From Streptomyces cadmiisoli (lineage in GTDB: Bacteria > Actinomycetota > Actinomycetes > Streptomycetales > Streptomycetaceae), in the NCBI RefSeq assembly GCF_003261055.1, contig NZ_CP030074.1, positions 620,001-684,000 of the forward strand: DNA of 64,000 nt, read 5' to 3'. The notes under the pieces are model-generated. The model saw nothing but the letters and a program-made list of their open reading frames with translations. It did not search any database and was not told the DNA's origin. Below, piece after piece: positions 1 to 7,940 of the stretch. A program made the position numbers and the translations under genes. Each line of letters begins with the position of its first letter. Within the stretch, counting starts at the first letter, position 1.

Positions 1-446
1 TCGCTGAAGGCGATGCGCTGCGCGGCATGACGCGGGGTGTGCCTGCTGCTCGACTGGCGTCGGTCGGACAGGGGCTCCCGCTGATGCCCATGACGAAGGC
101 CCTGATCGAGTCCGTCGCCGACGGCAGCGGTGCAGGGGCGTCGGGGTTCTGGCGGTTGCCAGGAGGCTTCGAGAAGACTCTGGCTGACTGGTCGCTCTGC
201 GGGCCGGTGGCCTACGTGGAAGCTGAATATTTCGGCGGTGTGGGTGAGCAGCGGGCTGCCGTGTGGGAGGGCGGCACGATCGTGCTCGGACCGCTGCATC
301 TGGAAGAGGGCCGGCCGTTTCCGCCTGCCGGCAGTCCGATCTCTCAAGCGCTGCGGCGCCTGGGTGTAGTGGCAGGCCCCGGCGAGGACGAGTTCTCAGC
401 CGTGGGACTGGTCCGTCATCGACACGGTGAGGCGTGGCTTGCCTGA
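1..446 (+). CDS. Hypothetical protein, 5' end outside the window
   Basis: The reading frame is open from the left edge (first full codon at base 3) to a TGA at 444-446. The first ATG inside the window is at 27, but the frame continues upstream of it, so the gene may begin outside. The visible part is about 148 aa, has no membrane segment, and contains a hydrophobic middle (residues GPVAYVEAEYFGG) and a C-terminal acidic/aromatic stretch. I do not recognise the family. It reads toward the first CHRD lipoprotein, which has its own upstream region. Confidence 0.55.
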   Translation, partial: AEGDALRGMTRGVPAARLASVGQGLPLMPMTKALIESVADGSGAGASGFWRLPGGFEKTLADWSLCGPVAYVEAEYFGGVGEQRAAVWEGGTIVLGPLHLEEGRPFPPAGSPISQALRRLGVVAGPGEDEFSAVGLVRHRHGEAWLA

Positions 447-681
447 CACATGGCGTCCGGATTCCCGTACTCACCGGGCGCGTCGGGCCAGGTGGATCGA
501 ATCGTCGGTGTCAGGTGTTTCCGGGGTTTGTGTCGGGATCGCGTTGCGAGTGATCTTGGATCGTTTCAGGAGTGTCTCAGGGGTGTCACCGGGTGAGCGG
601 TGCTGGGGGCGTTGTCCGTGCTGAGAGTGAACGCGTCGCGGATCAGCCGCGGGGCGCGCTACTCGAAGGGCATTGACCATC

Positions 682-1347
682 ATGAAGTTCACTCGTTTCG
701 GGATGATTGCCGTTTCTGCTGTTGCCGGTGCGCTTCTTCTGACTGCCTGCAACGGTGAGGACGTGGCTGCCGGTGGCAGTGCGAGCGCTGGGGCTGGTGG
801 CACGGCCGCGACCGGGCACGAGTCTGCGGGTTCGGGGCATGCTGGTGGGGGTGCTGCCGATGTGCGTGCGGGTGAGTGGGACAAGAACGCGTCGGATGCG
901 ACGTTCTTCGGTTCGCTGATGAACGGTGCCAATGAGGTGCCGGTCGAGGGTGGGCCGGCTGTGGGTGACAGGGACGGGCATGCGCTGGCGCTGATGCGGA
1001 TCCAGGGCAATGAGGTGTCGTACGCGTTCACGTTCACGGGGGTTCAGACGCCGACTCTGGGTCACCTTCACAAGGGTGTGAAGGGTGTCAACGGTGACGT
1101 GAAGATCCCGTTCTTCACGGAGAAGCTGGAGGACGGTACGAAGTTCGCCTACGGCACGGTCACCGTTCGGGACAACGACCTGCTGGAGGGCATCAAGGCG
1201 AACCCGGAGAACTGGTACTTCAACCTGCACACCGCCGAGTTCCCCGGCGGCGCGGTCCGTGGCCAGGGTTACAAGCTCTCCTCGGGCATCCAGGTCCCCG
1301 ACACGATCACGCCGGAGGCCCTCAACTCCGTGATCAGCGGCAAGTAA
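682..1347 (+). CDS. CHRD-domain lipoprotein, copy 1
   Basis: Predicted secreted lipoprotein of 221 aa. The N terminus (MKFTRFG..., then a hydrophobic stretch ending in LLTAC) is a type II signal peptide with a lipobox, so the mature protein should be anchored on the outer membrane face at the Cys. A Gly/Ala/Ser/His-rich linker follows, then a C-terminal half resembling the CHRD (chordin) domain: GSLMNGANEVP, HLHKGVKGVNG and NLHTAEFPGGAVRGQ are its usual features. The ATG at 682 has GAAGGG 11 nt upstream; a TTG at 673 is a weaker alternative. CHRD domains are known mostly as extracellular domains of unclear biochemical role. It differs from the copy at 9291 by only two residues (R/K near residue 97 and N/T near the C terminus). 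Confidence 0.85.
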   Translation: MKFTRFGMIAVSAVAGALLLTACNGEDVAAGGSASAGAGGTAATGHESAGSGHAGGGAADVRAGEWDKNASDATFFGSLMNGANEVPVEGGPAVGDRDGHALALMRIQGNEVSYAFTFTGVQTPTLGHLHKGVKGVNGDVKIPFFTEKLEDGTKFAYGTVTVRDNDLLEGIKANPENWYFNLHTAEFPGGAVRGQGYKLSSGIQVPDTITPEALNSVISGK

Positions 1348-1355
1348 CCACGTCA

Positions 1356-1400
1356 GCGTTCCGCTGGTCCCTCGCAGCGAGCGGGGGACCAGCGGAACGC
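1356..1400 (+). terminator. Terminator hairpin after CHRD copy 1
   Basis: Perfect 15-bp stem (GCGTTCCGCTGGTCC with its complement) around a 15-nt loop, 8 nt after the stop codon. No T-run, as is common in Streptomyces. Confidence 0.8.
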
Positions 1401-1515
1401 GCCAGGTGCAGGTCGGCTGGGCTGGTGCTCGGTTCGAAGCCGCACCCGTTACGGTCGGCGGCGCGAGCGGTCGCCGGGGTACACAGGGTTTCGATGTGTC
1501 CGGATCGAGCTCACG

Positions 1516-1540
1516 ATTCAGGCTTTCCTGAATTCAGGAA
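1516..1540. promoter_or_regulatory. Palindromic operator before the ArsR gene
   Basis: TTCCTGAATTCAGGAA at 1525-1540 is a perfect 16-bp palindrome. A further half-site ATTCAGG at 1516-1522 pairs with CCTGAAT at 1527-1533, so half-sites overlap. It ends 18 nt before the GTG start, the usual place for ArsR/SmtB autorepressor sites. Confidence 0.7.
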
Positions 1541-1558
1541 TCTCTGTGTCGTCGTTGT

Positions 1559-1894
1559 GTGCTGTCCACCGCCTCAGAGATCGACGCCCTGGCCCGTTTC
1601 AGCCGGGCACTCGCCGTCCCCATCCGCTGCCGCATCCTTCTGATCCTGTGTCAGGGCCCGGCCCAACCCGCGGATCTGGCGGACGAACTGGAGATCTCCC
1701 GCATCCGGCTGTCCAACCACCTCGCCTGTCTGCGGGACTGCGGGATCGTCGTCGCCGTCCCGGAAGGGCGGCGCGTGCGCTACGAACTGGCCGACACCCG
1801 CCTCGGGCATGCCCTGGACGACCTGCGCGGCGCGGTCCTGGCCGTGGAGGCCGACCGCACCTGCCCGGACGCCGAGGAGAAGGGCTGCTGCTGA
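1559..1894 (+). CDS. ArsR/SmtB-family metal-responsive repressor
   Basis: A 111-aa winged-helix regulator, normal length for ArsR/SmtB. It starts at GTG 1559, just after a palindromic operator. The helix-turn-helix lies around residues 35-62 (PADLADELEISRIRLSNHL), followed by a basic wing (GRRVRYEL). The C terminus has two Cys clusters (TCPDAEEKGCC) and there is an upstream Cys in SNHLACLRDCG; this is the pattern of the Cd/Pb-sensing CmtR-like subgroup. Its TGA overlaps the ATG of the adjoining cation-efflux gene (TGATG), which fits a regulator-transporter pair. The likely role is metal-relieved repression of itself and that gene; the metal itself is inferred. Confidence 0.85.
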   Translation: MLSTASEIDALARFSRALAVPIRCRILLILCQGPAQPADLADELEISRIRLSNHLACLRDCGIVVAVPEGRRVRYELADTRLGHALDDLRGAVLAVEADRTCPDAEEKGCC

Positions 1895-2385
1895 TGGCCA
1901 CGGCATTCTCCCTCGGCCCTGCCCCGCGGCGCCGGGCCCAACTGACCTGGCGCATACGGCTGCTGGTCGCCGCCACCATCACCTACAACATCATCGAAGC
2001 GGTCGTCGCGATCACCGCAGGCACCATCGCCTCCTCCAGCGCCCTGATCGGCTTCGGACTGGACTCGGTCATCGAAGTCTCCTCCGCCGCGCAGCGCCTC
2101 GCCGGCCCCGAACTCGGCTCCGCCAGCACGGTCGCCGACTCCAGGCAGACGCTCCTGTGCACCCACCTGTCCGCCGTGCTCCTGGTCGGCCTGGTCCTCA
2201 ACGCCACCCTCGGCCGGTCCTGGGCCGACCCCATCGCCGCCCTGGTCATCGCCGCCCTCGCCGTCAAGGAAGGCCACGACGCCTGGCGAGGAGACTCCTG
2301 CTGCACGACACCGGCAGCAGGCTGCGCCCCGCCCGGCCCACACAGCGCCCACTGCGGCGACGGCTGCTCCTGCTGCGGTCCGGGG
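1894..2385 (+). pseudogene. Cation-efflux (CDF-type) transporter with internal deletion and no own stop
   Basis: The start ATG overlaps the ArsR stop. Residues 1-65 match the N terminus of the six-helix cation-efflux proteins paired with CmtR-like regulators, with two membrane segments and the motif LIGFGLDSVIEVSSAA. The sequence then jumps at about base 2090 to QRLAGPELGSAS, normally some 70 residues further on, so roughly the third and fourth helices are missing although the frame is kept. The last two helices and a Cys-rich tail (CGDGCSCC) remain. No stop follows that tail: the frame stays open to 3714 through the next gene. Efflux activity is doubtful. The deletion size comes from my memory of full-length relatives. 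Confidence 0.7.
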
Positions 2386-2622
2386 AACGGTCGACCTGTG
2401 ACCGGCTCGGCCCGGACGGCCCTCACGCCGCACGCGGCCTGGCTGATCACCGTCTTCCCGGACGCTGCGGACCGATGCGTCACGGCTCAACAACGTACTT
2501 CTTCGGTTGCCGTAGTCCCCTCAATACACCTCGCCGCGACCGCCAGGCAAACTCGTACGACCCGCAGCTCAAGTCCCGCTAGATTTCTCCCTCCGCAGCC
2601 GCCGACAGAGGGAGGAAGACCT

Positions 2623-3714
2623 GTGAGTACGTCGGAAGAGGAATCGGTGAGAGAGCGTGACTTGCCGGCGACTCAGGATGTCGCAGCTCCCAGCGCGGCA
2701 GGTTCTCCCAGCGCTGCAGGTCATTCGTCGGCACGCGAGGAATCTGCGGGAGCTCAGCCCGGCACGAGCGGAGCGGGAGTTCCCGACAGCGCTCGCCCGC
2801 AGCAGGATGAAGGGTCTTCAACCCGTATCGCCCAGGTCGTAGGAGCAGCGGTTCCTGAGTCGACGGAATCAGGAAGAGGCTTGAAATGGGGGGTTGCCCG
2901 ACTCGTCATGCTGGTGGCGGGTGCAGTGGCCCTGATCGTGATCGGCGCTGAAGTTGACCAGTGGTACTCACATCGTTATGCCGAGGAAGATGCCACCGTC
3001 GCGGACAAGGCCGACGACAAGGTGGACGCAGGGAAGGACCCGTTCGTAGCCAAGATGAGCGTAGCGATGGACGACTCGTACGCACATGAGTCGTGGGCGC
3101 TCCCTCGTTCGCTCACGCCGAAAGAGAGACAACGGTTGTCCAGGCTGATCGGCGCGGGAGAAGACCCGGAGGCCGTCCGCCGAGCGATCTGGACGGTGGT
3201 CTCGGATGCGGGCGCCAGACGCATCATGGGAGCCGCCGCCATCTACGACCTACAGGTGACCAGCGAGAGGAAGAACTCCGTTGTGGTCACACGTATTACG
3301 GCCGAAGCCACTCGCTGCTGGAAACCCGAAGGGAAGGTGTGGATTTCCACCGGCACTGGAGGTCTGGAAGGCTGGGAAGACATCTCCTTCGACTTGAAAA
3401 AGGGAGTCGAAGCGCCGGCGATGGAGACGACGGGGGATCCGAACAATCCTTCATACGAGAGATTCGAAGATGTCATCTCTGTCGGCGGACAGCAGACGCC
3501 GGGATTTATCAAAGTCCTCCCGTTCGCCATCCAGAAGTCATGCGAGTTCAAGGTCAATCTCTACTACAACGTGAACTCCGGAAAGACCCAGAAGAAGACG
3601 ATCAGCGAAGACGAAAAAGGGGAGAAGCTGGTGTTCCATGCTGCCCCGATGGGCGTGGGCGTGGAGACGTGGACATGGATCGGGGGAGACAACTTCGACG
3701 TTGCCGTGCAGTGA
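2623..3714 (+). CDS. Single-pass membrane protein of unknown function
   Basis: A 363-aa protein starting at GTG 2623 with a strong GGAGG at 2611-2615. Residues 1-88 are Ser/Ala/Glu-rich and probably disordered; a single transmembrane helix spans about 91-110 (ARLVMLVAGAVALIVIGAE); the remaining 250 residues should lie outside the cell. The outer part has Cys in TRCWKPEG and KSCEFKV that could form a disulfide, and aromatic beta-rich sequence near the end. I recognise no named family. Third codon positions are less G/C-biased than in the neighbours, which may point to a separate origin. The frame is continuous with the upstream cation-efflux remnant, so a read-through fusion is formally possible, but the ribosome site supports an independent start. 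Confidence 0.75.
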   Translation: MSTSEEESVRERDLPATQDVAAPSAAGSPSAAGHSSAREESAGAQPGTSGAGVPDSARPQQDEGSSTRIAQVVGAAVPESTESGRGLKWGVARLVMLVAGAVALIVIGAEVDQWYSHRYAEEDATVADKADDKVDAGKDPFVAKMSVAMDDSYAHESWALPRSLTPKERQRLSRLIGAGEDPEAVRRAIWTVVSDAGARRIMGAAAIYDLQVTSERKNSVVVTRITAEATRCWKPEGKVWISTGTGGLEGWEDISFDLKKGVEAPAMETTGDPNNPSYERFEDVISVGGQQTPGFIKVLPFAIQKSCEFKVNLYYNVNSGKTQKKTISEDEKGEKLVFHAAPMGVGVETWTWIGGDNFDVAVQ

Positions 3715-3770
3715 CTCCCGCGAACTTGGAACATGCCTTCGGCTCGGGGAGGCAGGATCGCCGTTCTTGA

Positions 3771-4442
3771 TCACCCGGCCTCCCGCTCCCGTCGCTCGAG
3801 CCATTCGAGATACCAGCTGTGGAAGGTGTGGCGGTTTCCGCGTGCGTCGAGGTAGGGCTCGAAGGGCGGGTTGGTCGCACAGTCCCGGTTGCGCAGCTCC
3901 CCGCTGTGCGGTCCGACAACGATGAGCCATCCGGTCATGCCGCACCCGTTGTCGCTGACATGGATCGCACCCCGCACACGCTCCTCGTACCAGACCGATT
4001 CACCGGCCTCGCCGAAGACCTCGTAGTAGGCGTCCAGATAGTCCTCTTCTTCGTCGCGGGTGGTGGGCTCGTGGCCGGCCGTGCGAAGGGTCGCTCTCTG
4101 CTGGTCAGCCCAGTCCTCCGTCTCGACGAACGGTCCACTCGGGTCCAGCAGCAGGGGCTCGCCCTCGTCCCAGACCCATCCCCATCTCCCGTCGACCCGG
4201 CGCAACGATGTCAGCTCGATCGCCGGTCCCGGTCCGCCGGCCCCGACCTCTGCCAAGAACGTGCGGTACTCCTCGGGCAGTGCGACGCCGTACTGCGCCT
4301 CGACCTCGGCGATCTCGGCGGCAGTCAGGACGGGTTCGAAGATCGGGTGCGGAGAAGGCTCCGAGCCGTGGGCTCGATGTTCGGCCTCGACCACCGCGAT
4401 GACGCGTTCTCGGACTCCTGACCAGTCTGTTTGCGTGCCCAT
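3771..4442 (-). CDS. SMI1/KNR4 (SUKH) domain protein
   Basis: A 223-aa soluble protein. LTAAEIAEVEAQYGVALPEEYRTFLAEVGAG is split here as LTAAEIAEVEAQYG and LPEEYRTFLAEVG, the classic opening of a SUKH-1 domain; the later GWLIVVGPHSGELRNRD region is the usual C-terminal part. I chose ATG 4442 because GGAG lies just upstream on the minus strand; an ATG ten codons earlier is less likely. SUKH proteins often act as immunity proteins against polymorphic toxins, but many Streptomyces members stand alone, and no toxin gene is visible next to it. Confidence 0.85.
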   Translation of the reverse strand: MGTQTDWSGVRERVIAVVEAEHRAHGSEPSPHPIFEPVLTAAEIAEVEAQYGVALPEEYRTFLAEVGAGGPGPAIELTSLRRVDGRWGWVWDEGEPLLLDPSGPFVETEDWADQQRATLRTAGHEPTTRDEEEDYLDAYYEVFGEAGESVWYEERVRGAIHVSDNGCGMTGWLIVVGPHSGELRNRDCATNPPFEPYLDARGNRHTFHSWYLEWLERREREAG

Positions 4443-4616
4443 GACCTCTCCTGTCGACGCGGCCATGAACATTAGTCCAGGACGAGTCGATCAGGTTCGC
4501 TCTGCGCCGTCGGACGAGAATCTTCCAGTGCGCACACCAGGAACACCCCGCGGGCCCGTAGCGTTGTGACTCACGACGAGGTGTGCACCTCGGTGCGGCG
4601 GACGGAGGTGAGGCAG

Positions 4617-4727
4617 ATGCGACACCTGCCCCACCCCTGCGCCCTGAACCCGCGCCGTGTCGTCCACCTCCACTCCCGGCCGCACATAGATCTTCAGCGC
4701 GTGGCCGGCGCGCTCTGTCGCCCCTGA
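4617..4727 (+). CDS. Leader peptide of a sulfur-type attenuator, 36 aa
   Basis: Small frame MRHLPHP...SRPHIDLQRVAGALCRP with an excellent GGAGG at 4604-4608, 8 nt before the ATG. Its C-terminal motif (R-x-HIDLxRVxxALC) is the conserved pattern of short actinobacterial leader peptides found before sulfur-assimilation and sulfonate genes. It ends 113 nt before the first monooxygenase start, and a GC-rich hairpin follows its stop. Ribosome behaviour at the terminal Cys codon probably reports cysteine status and controls the operon. This function is inferred from family position. Confidence 0.75.
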   Translation: MRHLPHPCALNPRRVVHLHSRPHIDLQRVAGALCRP

Positions 4728-4731
4728 CCTT

Positions 4732-4751
4732 CCCCCAGCCTTCGGCGGGGG
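4732..4751 (+). promoter_or_regulatory. Possible attenuator hairpin after the leader peptide
   Basis: CCCCC, A, GCC, loop TTC, GGC, GGGGG: an eight-base-pair stem with a one-base bulge, starting 5 nt after the leader stop codon. No T-run follows. Confidence 0.45.
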
Positions 4752-4839
4752 ACCTGTCCCGCTGCGCTCGACACCGCCGTGCCCACCCCTGTGGGAGGGC
4801 CCGGTGATCTCGTATGGACTTCCAGGAAGGCACCGCATC

Positions 4840-6048
4840 GTGTCGTCAACTCATCCTTCTCCCTTGCATCTTGCCGTCGCTCTGGACGGCACCGGCTGGC
4901 ATCCCGCCTCCTGGCGTGAGCCGGTGGCCCGCCCCCGGGATCTGTTCACCGCCGCCTATTGGGCCGATCTGGTCGCGGAGGCCGAGCGCGGTCTTCTCGA
5001 CTTCGTGACCATCGAGGACGGCCTCGGTCCGCAGTCCTCCCACTTCCTGGACCCGGACGAGCGCACCGACCAGGTACGCGGCCGCCTCGACGCCGTCCTG
5101 ATCGCCTCCCGTGTGGCACCGTTGACCCGGCACATAGGCCTCGTGCCGACGGTGGTCTCCACCCACACGGAGCCGTTCCACATCTCCAAGGCGATCGCCA
5201 CCCTCGACTACGTCAGCACCGGACGCGCCGGCCTGCGCGTGCAGATCACCGCCCGTCCCGACGAGGCCGCTCACTTCGGCCGCCGCACCGTCCCGCGTAT
5301 CCAGGCCTACGACAGCCCGGACGCCCAGGAGCTGGTGACCGACCTCTTCGACGAGGCCGCCGACTTCGTCGAGGCGGTGCGCCGCCTCTGGGACAGCTGG
5401 GAGGACGACGCCGAGATCCGGGACGCCGCCACCGGCCGTTTCATCGACCGGGACAAGCTGCACTACATCGACTTCGAAGGCAGGCACTTCAACGTCAAGG
5501 GCCCCTCCATCACCCCTCGCCCGCCGCAGGGCCAGCCGATCGTCAGCGCGCTGGCCCACGACAGCGTCCCGTACCGGCTGGTGGCACGCGCCGCCGACAT
5601 CGGCTACGTCACGCCGCACGACGCCGACGAGGCCCGCGCGATCGTCGCCCGCATCCGCGCCGGGCAGGACGCGGCGGGGCGAGCAGGCGAACCCCTGCAC
5701 GTCTTCGGAGACCTGCTCGTCCTCCTCGACGACGATCCGGCCGCCGCGACCGCCCGCCGCGAACGGCTCGACGCCCTCGCGGGACAGCCGTACACGAGTG
5801 ACGCCCCGATCTTCACCGGTACCCCCTGCCAACTCGCGGACCGGCTAGAGGAGTTCCAGGAGGCGGGGCTGACCGGTTTCCGTCTGCGGCCCGCCGTCGC
5901 GGGGCACGACCTCCCGGCGATCACCCGGGGCCTGGTCCCCGAGCTCCAGCGACGGGGCGCGTTCCGCCGCGCCTACGAGGCCGACACCCTGCGCCGCCTG
6001 CTGGGCCTGTCCCGCCCCGCCAACCGCTACGCCGCCGCGACCGCCTGA
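4840..6048 (+). CDS. LLM-class flavin-dependent monooxygenase 1
   Basis: A 402-aa luciferase-like (TIM-barrel, FMNH2-dependent) oxidoreductase, first gene of the operon. The GTG at 4840 has GGAAGG 9 nt upstream, so it is preferred over in-frame codons further up. Family features include the N-terminal LAVALDGTGWHPASW, DFVTIEDGLG, the strand IGLVPTVVSTHTEPFHISKAIATLDYVS given here as VPTVVSTHTEPFHISKAIA, and GRAGLRVQI, as in the NtaA/SnaA/alkanesulfonate-monooxygenase branch. These enzymes oxidise organosulfur or related small molecules using reduced flavin from a partner reductase; none is encoded nearby. The leader peptide upstream suggests a sulfur source as substrate. Confidence 0.85.
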   Translation: MSSTHPSPLHLAVALDGTGWHPASWREPVARPRDLFTAAYWADLVAEAERGLLDFVTIEDGLGPQSSHFLDPDERTDQVRGRLDAVLIASRVAPLTRHIGLVPTVVSTHTEPFHISKAIATLDYVSTGRAGLRVQITARPDEAAHFGRRTVPRIQAYDSPDAQELVTDLFDEAADFVEAVRRLWDSWEDDAEIRDAATGRFIDRDKLHYIDFEGRHFNVKGPSITPRPPQGQPIVSALAHDSVPYRLVARAADIGYVTPHDADEARAIVARIRAGQDAAGRAGEPLHVFGDLLVLLDDDPAAATARRERLDALAGQPYTSDAPIFTGTPCQLADRLEEFQEAGLTGFRLRPAVAGHDLPAITRGLVPELQRRGAFRRAYEADTLRRLLGLSRPANRYAAATA

Positions 6049-6069
6049 GCCGGAGGGACCTCCCCGACC

Positions 6070-7443
6070 ATGAGCAAGCCGCTGAAGCAGATCCACCTGG
6101 CCGCCCACTTCCCCGGCGTCAACAACACCACCGTTTGGAGCGACCCGAAGGCCGGCAGCCACATCGAGTTCAGCTCCTTCGCGCACTTCGCACGCACCGC
6201 CGAACGCGCCAAGTTCGACTTCCTGTTCCTCGCCGAGGGGCTCAGGCTGCGGGAACAGGGCGGGAAGATCTACGACCTCGACGTGGTCGGCCGCCCCGAC
6301 ACCTTCACCGTCCTCGCCGCGCTCGCCGCCGTCACCGAACACATCGGCCTGACCGGCACCATCAACTCCACCTTCAACGAGCCCTACGAGGTCGCCCGCC
6401 AGTTCGCCAGCCTCGATCACCTCTCCGGCGGCCGTTCCGCGTGGAACGTCGTCACCTCCTGGGACGCGTTCACCGGCGAGAACTTCCGCCGCGGTGGATT
6501 CCTGCCCCAGCAGGAGCGGTACTCCCGCGCCAAGGAGTTCCTGGCCACGGCGAACGAACTCTTCGACTCCTGGCACGGCGACGAGATCGTGGCCGACCAG
6601 GAGACCGGGACCTTCCTGCGGGACGCCAGGGCCGGTTCTTTCGTCCACACCGGACAGCACTTCGACATCCACGGCCGGTTCAACGTCCCGCGCTCGCTGC
6701 AGGGACGTCCGGTGATCTTCCAGGCCGGCGACTCCGACGAGGGCCGTGAGTTCGCCGCGTCGAACGCGGACGCGATCTTCAGCCGGTACACCACGCTGGA
6801 GGCGGGCCAGTCCTTCTACAGGGACGTCAAGCACCGCCTTCCCAAGTACGGCCGAAGCCCCGACCAACTGCTGATCCTGCCCGCCGCCACCTTCACCCTC
6901 GCCGACACCGACGCCGAGGCGGAGGAACTGGCCAAGGCGGTGCGGCGCCGGCAGGTCAGCGGTGCCACCGCCCTCAAGCACCTGGAGTTCGTCTGGAACC
7001 GAGACCTGTCCGCCTACGACCCGGACGGGCCGCTGCCCGACATCGATCCGGACGTCGGCGACAACCACATCTCCAAGGGCCGCGCCCAGGTCCGCATGTA
7101 CCGCGACCCGCTGGCCACCGCCCGCGAGTGGCGCGAGCTCGCCGCAGCCCACAACTGGTCGATCCGCGACCTGGTCATCGAGACCGGCAACCGGCAGAAC
7201 TTCATCGGTTCTGCGGAAACCATCGCCCGCACCATCAACGAGTTCGTGCAGGCCGACGCCAGTGACGGCTTCATCCTCGTCCCGCACATCACTCCCACCG
7301 GCCTCGACGAGTTCGCCGACAAGGTCGTTCCGCTGCTCCAGGAACAGGGCGTGTTCCGCACGGACTACGAGGGCCCGACCCTGCGCGACCACCTCGGCCT
7401 CGCCCACCCGGACGACCGACGCGAGGAACGGGCGGCGTCATGA
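6070..7443 (+). CDS. LLM-class monooxygenase 2, NtaA/SnaA/DszA type
   Basis: A 457-aa protein, typical length for the NtaA/SnaA/DszA(SoxA)/MoxC group of FMNH2-dependent monooxygenases. Visible features: KQIHLAAHFPGVNNTTVW at the start, FLFLAEGLRLR, GLTGTINSTFNEPYEVARQF, the LDHLSGGRSAWNVVTS motif, and FQAGDSDEGREFAA. The start ATG lies 21 nt after the stop of the previous gene with a GGAGG-like site (CCGGAGGGACC) between them. DszA-like relatives cleave C-S bonds in sulfones; NtaA relatives act on aminocarboxylates. In this operon a desulfurisation role is the better guess. The last four bases overlap the next start. Confidence 0.85.
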   Translation: MSKPLKQIHLAAHFPGVNNTTVWSDPKAGSHIEFSSFAHFARTAERAKFDFLFLAEGLRLREQGGKIYDLDVVGRPDTFTVLAALAAVTEHIGLTGTINSTFNEPYEVARQFASLDHLSGGRSAWNVVTSWDAFTGENFRRGGFLPQQERYSRAKEFLATANELFDSWHGDEIVADQETGTFLRDARAGSFVHTGQHFDIHGRFNVPRSLQGRPVIFQAGDSDEGREFAASNADAIFSRYTTLEAGQSFYRDVKHRLPKYGRSPDQLLILPAATFTLADTDAEAEELAKAVRRRQVSGATALKHLEFVWNRDLSAYDPDGPLPDIDPDVGDNHISKGRAQVRMYRDPLATAREWRELAAAHNWSIRDLVIETGNRQNFIGSAETIARTINEFVQADASDGFILVPHITPTGLDEFADKVVPLLQEQGVFRTDYEGPTLRDHLGLAHPDDRREERAAS

Positions 7444-7940
7444 AGTTCCTCGCGATCACCCTGATCGTGCACCGGCCGGACCCGATCACCGGTGTGCAGA
7501 AGCCGACCCACGACCGCTTCCGCGAGGTCCTCGACAACGCCCTGCTCGCCGAGGAACTCGGCTTCGACGGCTTCGGCGTGGGGGAGCGGGAAGCGCTCGC
7601 GCTGTACCGGCCGATCTTCGAGTCGACGCTCGCGTTCCAGAAGCAGTTCGGCCTGCCGGTCGTCTTCGAGAGTGTGGAGGACTTCGTGGAGCGCAGCTCC
7701 GCCCTGATCGGCAGCCCGCAGCAGATCGTCGACAAGGTGCACCGCTACCACGAGCAGTTCGGGCACACCGTGCTCCATGTGCACGCGGACGCGAGCGGGC
7801 TCACCCGGGCCCGGCACCGCGCCTCCCTCGAACTCTTCCAGTCCGAGGCCGCCCCCGTACTGCGCCGCCAGATCCCGGACCCGCCCTTCACCTGGGGGCC
7901 GGTCCGGCCCGTCACCGAAGAGGAGCCCGCCCATGTCTGA
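7440..7940 (+). pseudogene. LLM-class oxidoreductase with large in-frame internal deletion
   Basis: A 166-aa frame starting at ATG 7440 (ATGA overlap with the gene before). Residues 1-50 (MKFLAITLIVHRPDP..., FDGFGVGER) match the N terminus of a luciferase-like enzyme usually about 350 aa long; residue 51 onward (EALALYRPIFES..., IGSPQQIVDKVHRYH) matches its last third. Roughly 190 residues, including most of the barrel and the expected flavin/substrate loops, are missing at about base 7590, yet the frame is intact and the end keeps translational coupling to the next gene. Enzyme activity seems impossible for a monomeric barrel. It could be a decaying gene kept for coupling, or an assembly collapse. 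The deletion size is from remembered relatives. Confidence 0.7.

Larger units (their letters stand above)
522..1402 (+). repeat. Direct repeat copy 1 (CHRD gene with flanks)
   Basis: This segment matches 9131-10011 in the same orientation with about a dozen base differences over roughly 880 bp. It starts about 160 bp before the CHRD start codon and ends just after the terminator hairpin, so the unit carries promoter, gene and terminator. The flanking sequences are unrelated. Confidence 0.95.

Noticed and set aside
1546..3714. One 722-aa protein spanning regulator, transporter and membrane protein
   Set aside because: It begins in the wrong frame over the ArsR gene, and a strong ribosome site and GTG at 2623 indicate a separate gene.
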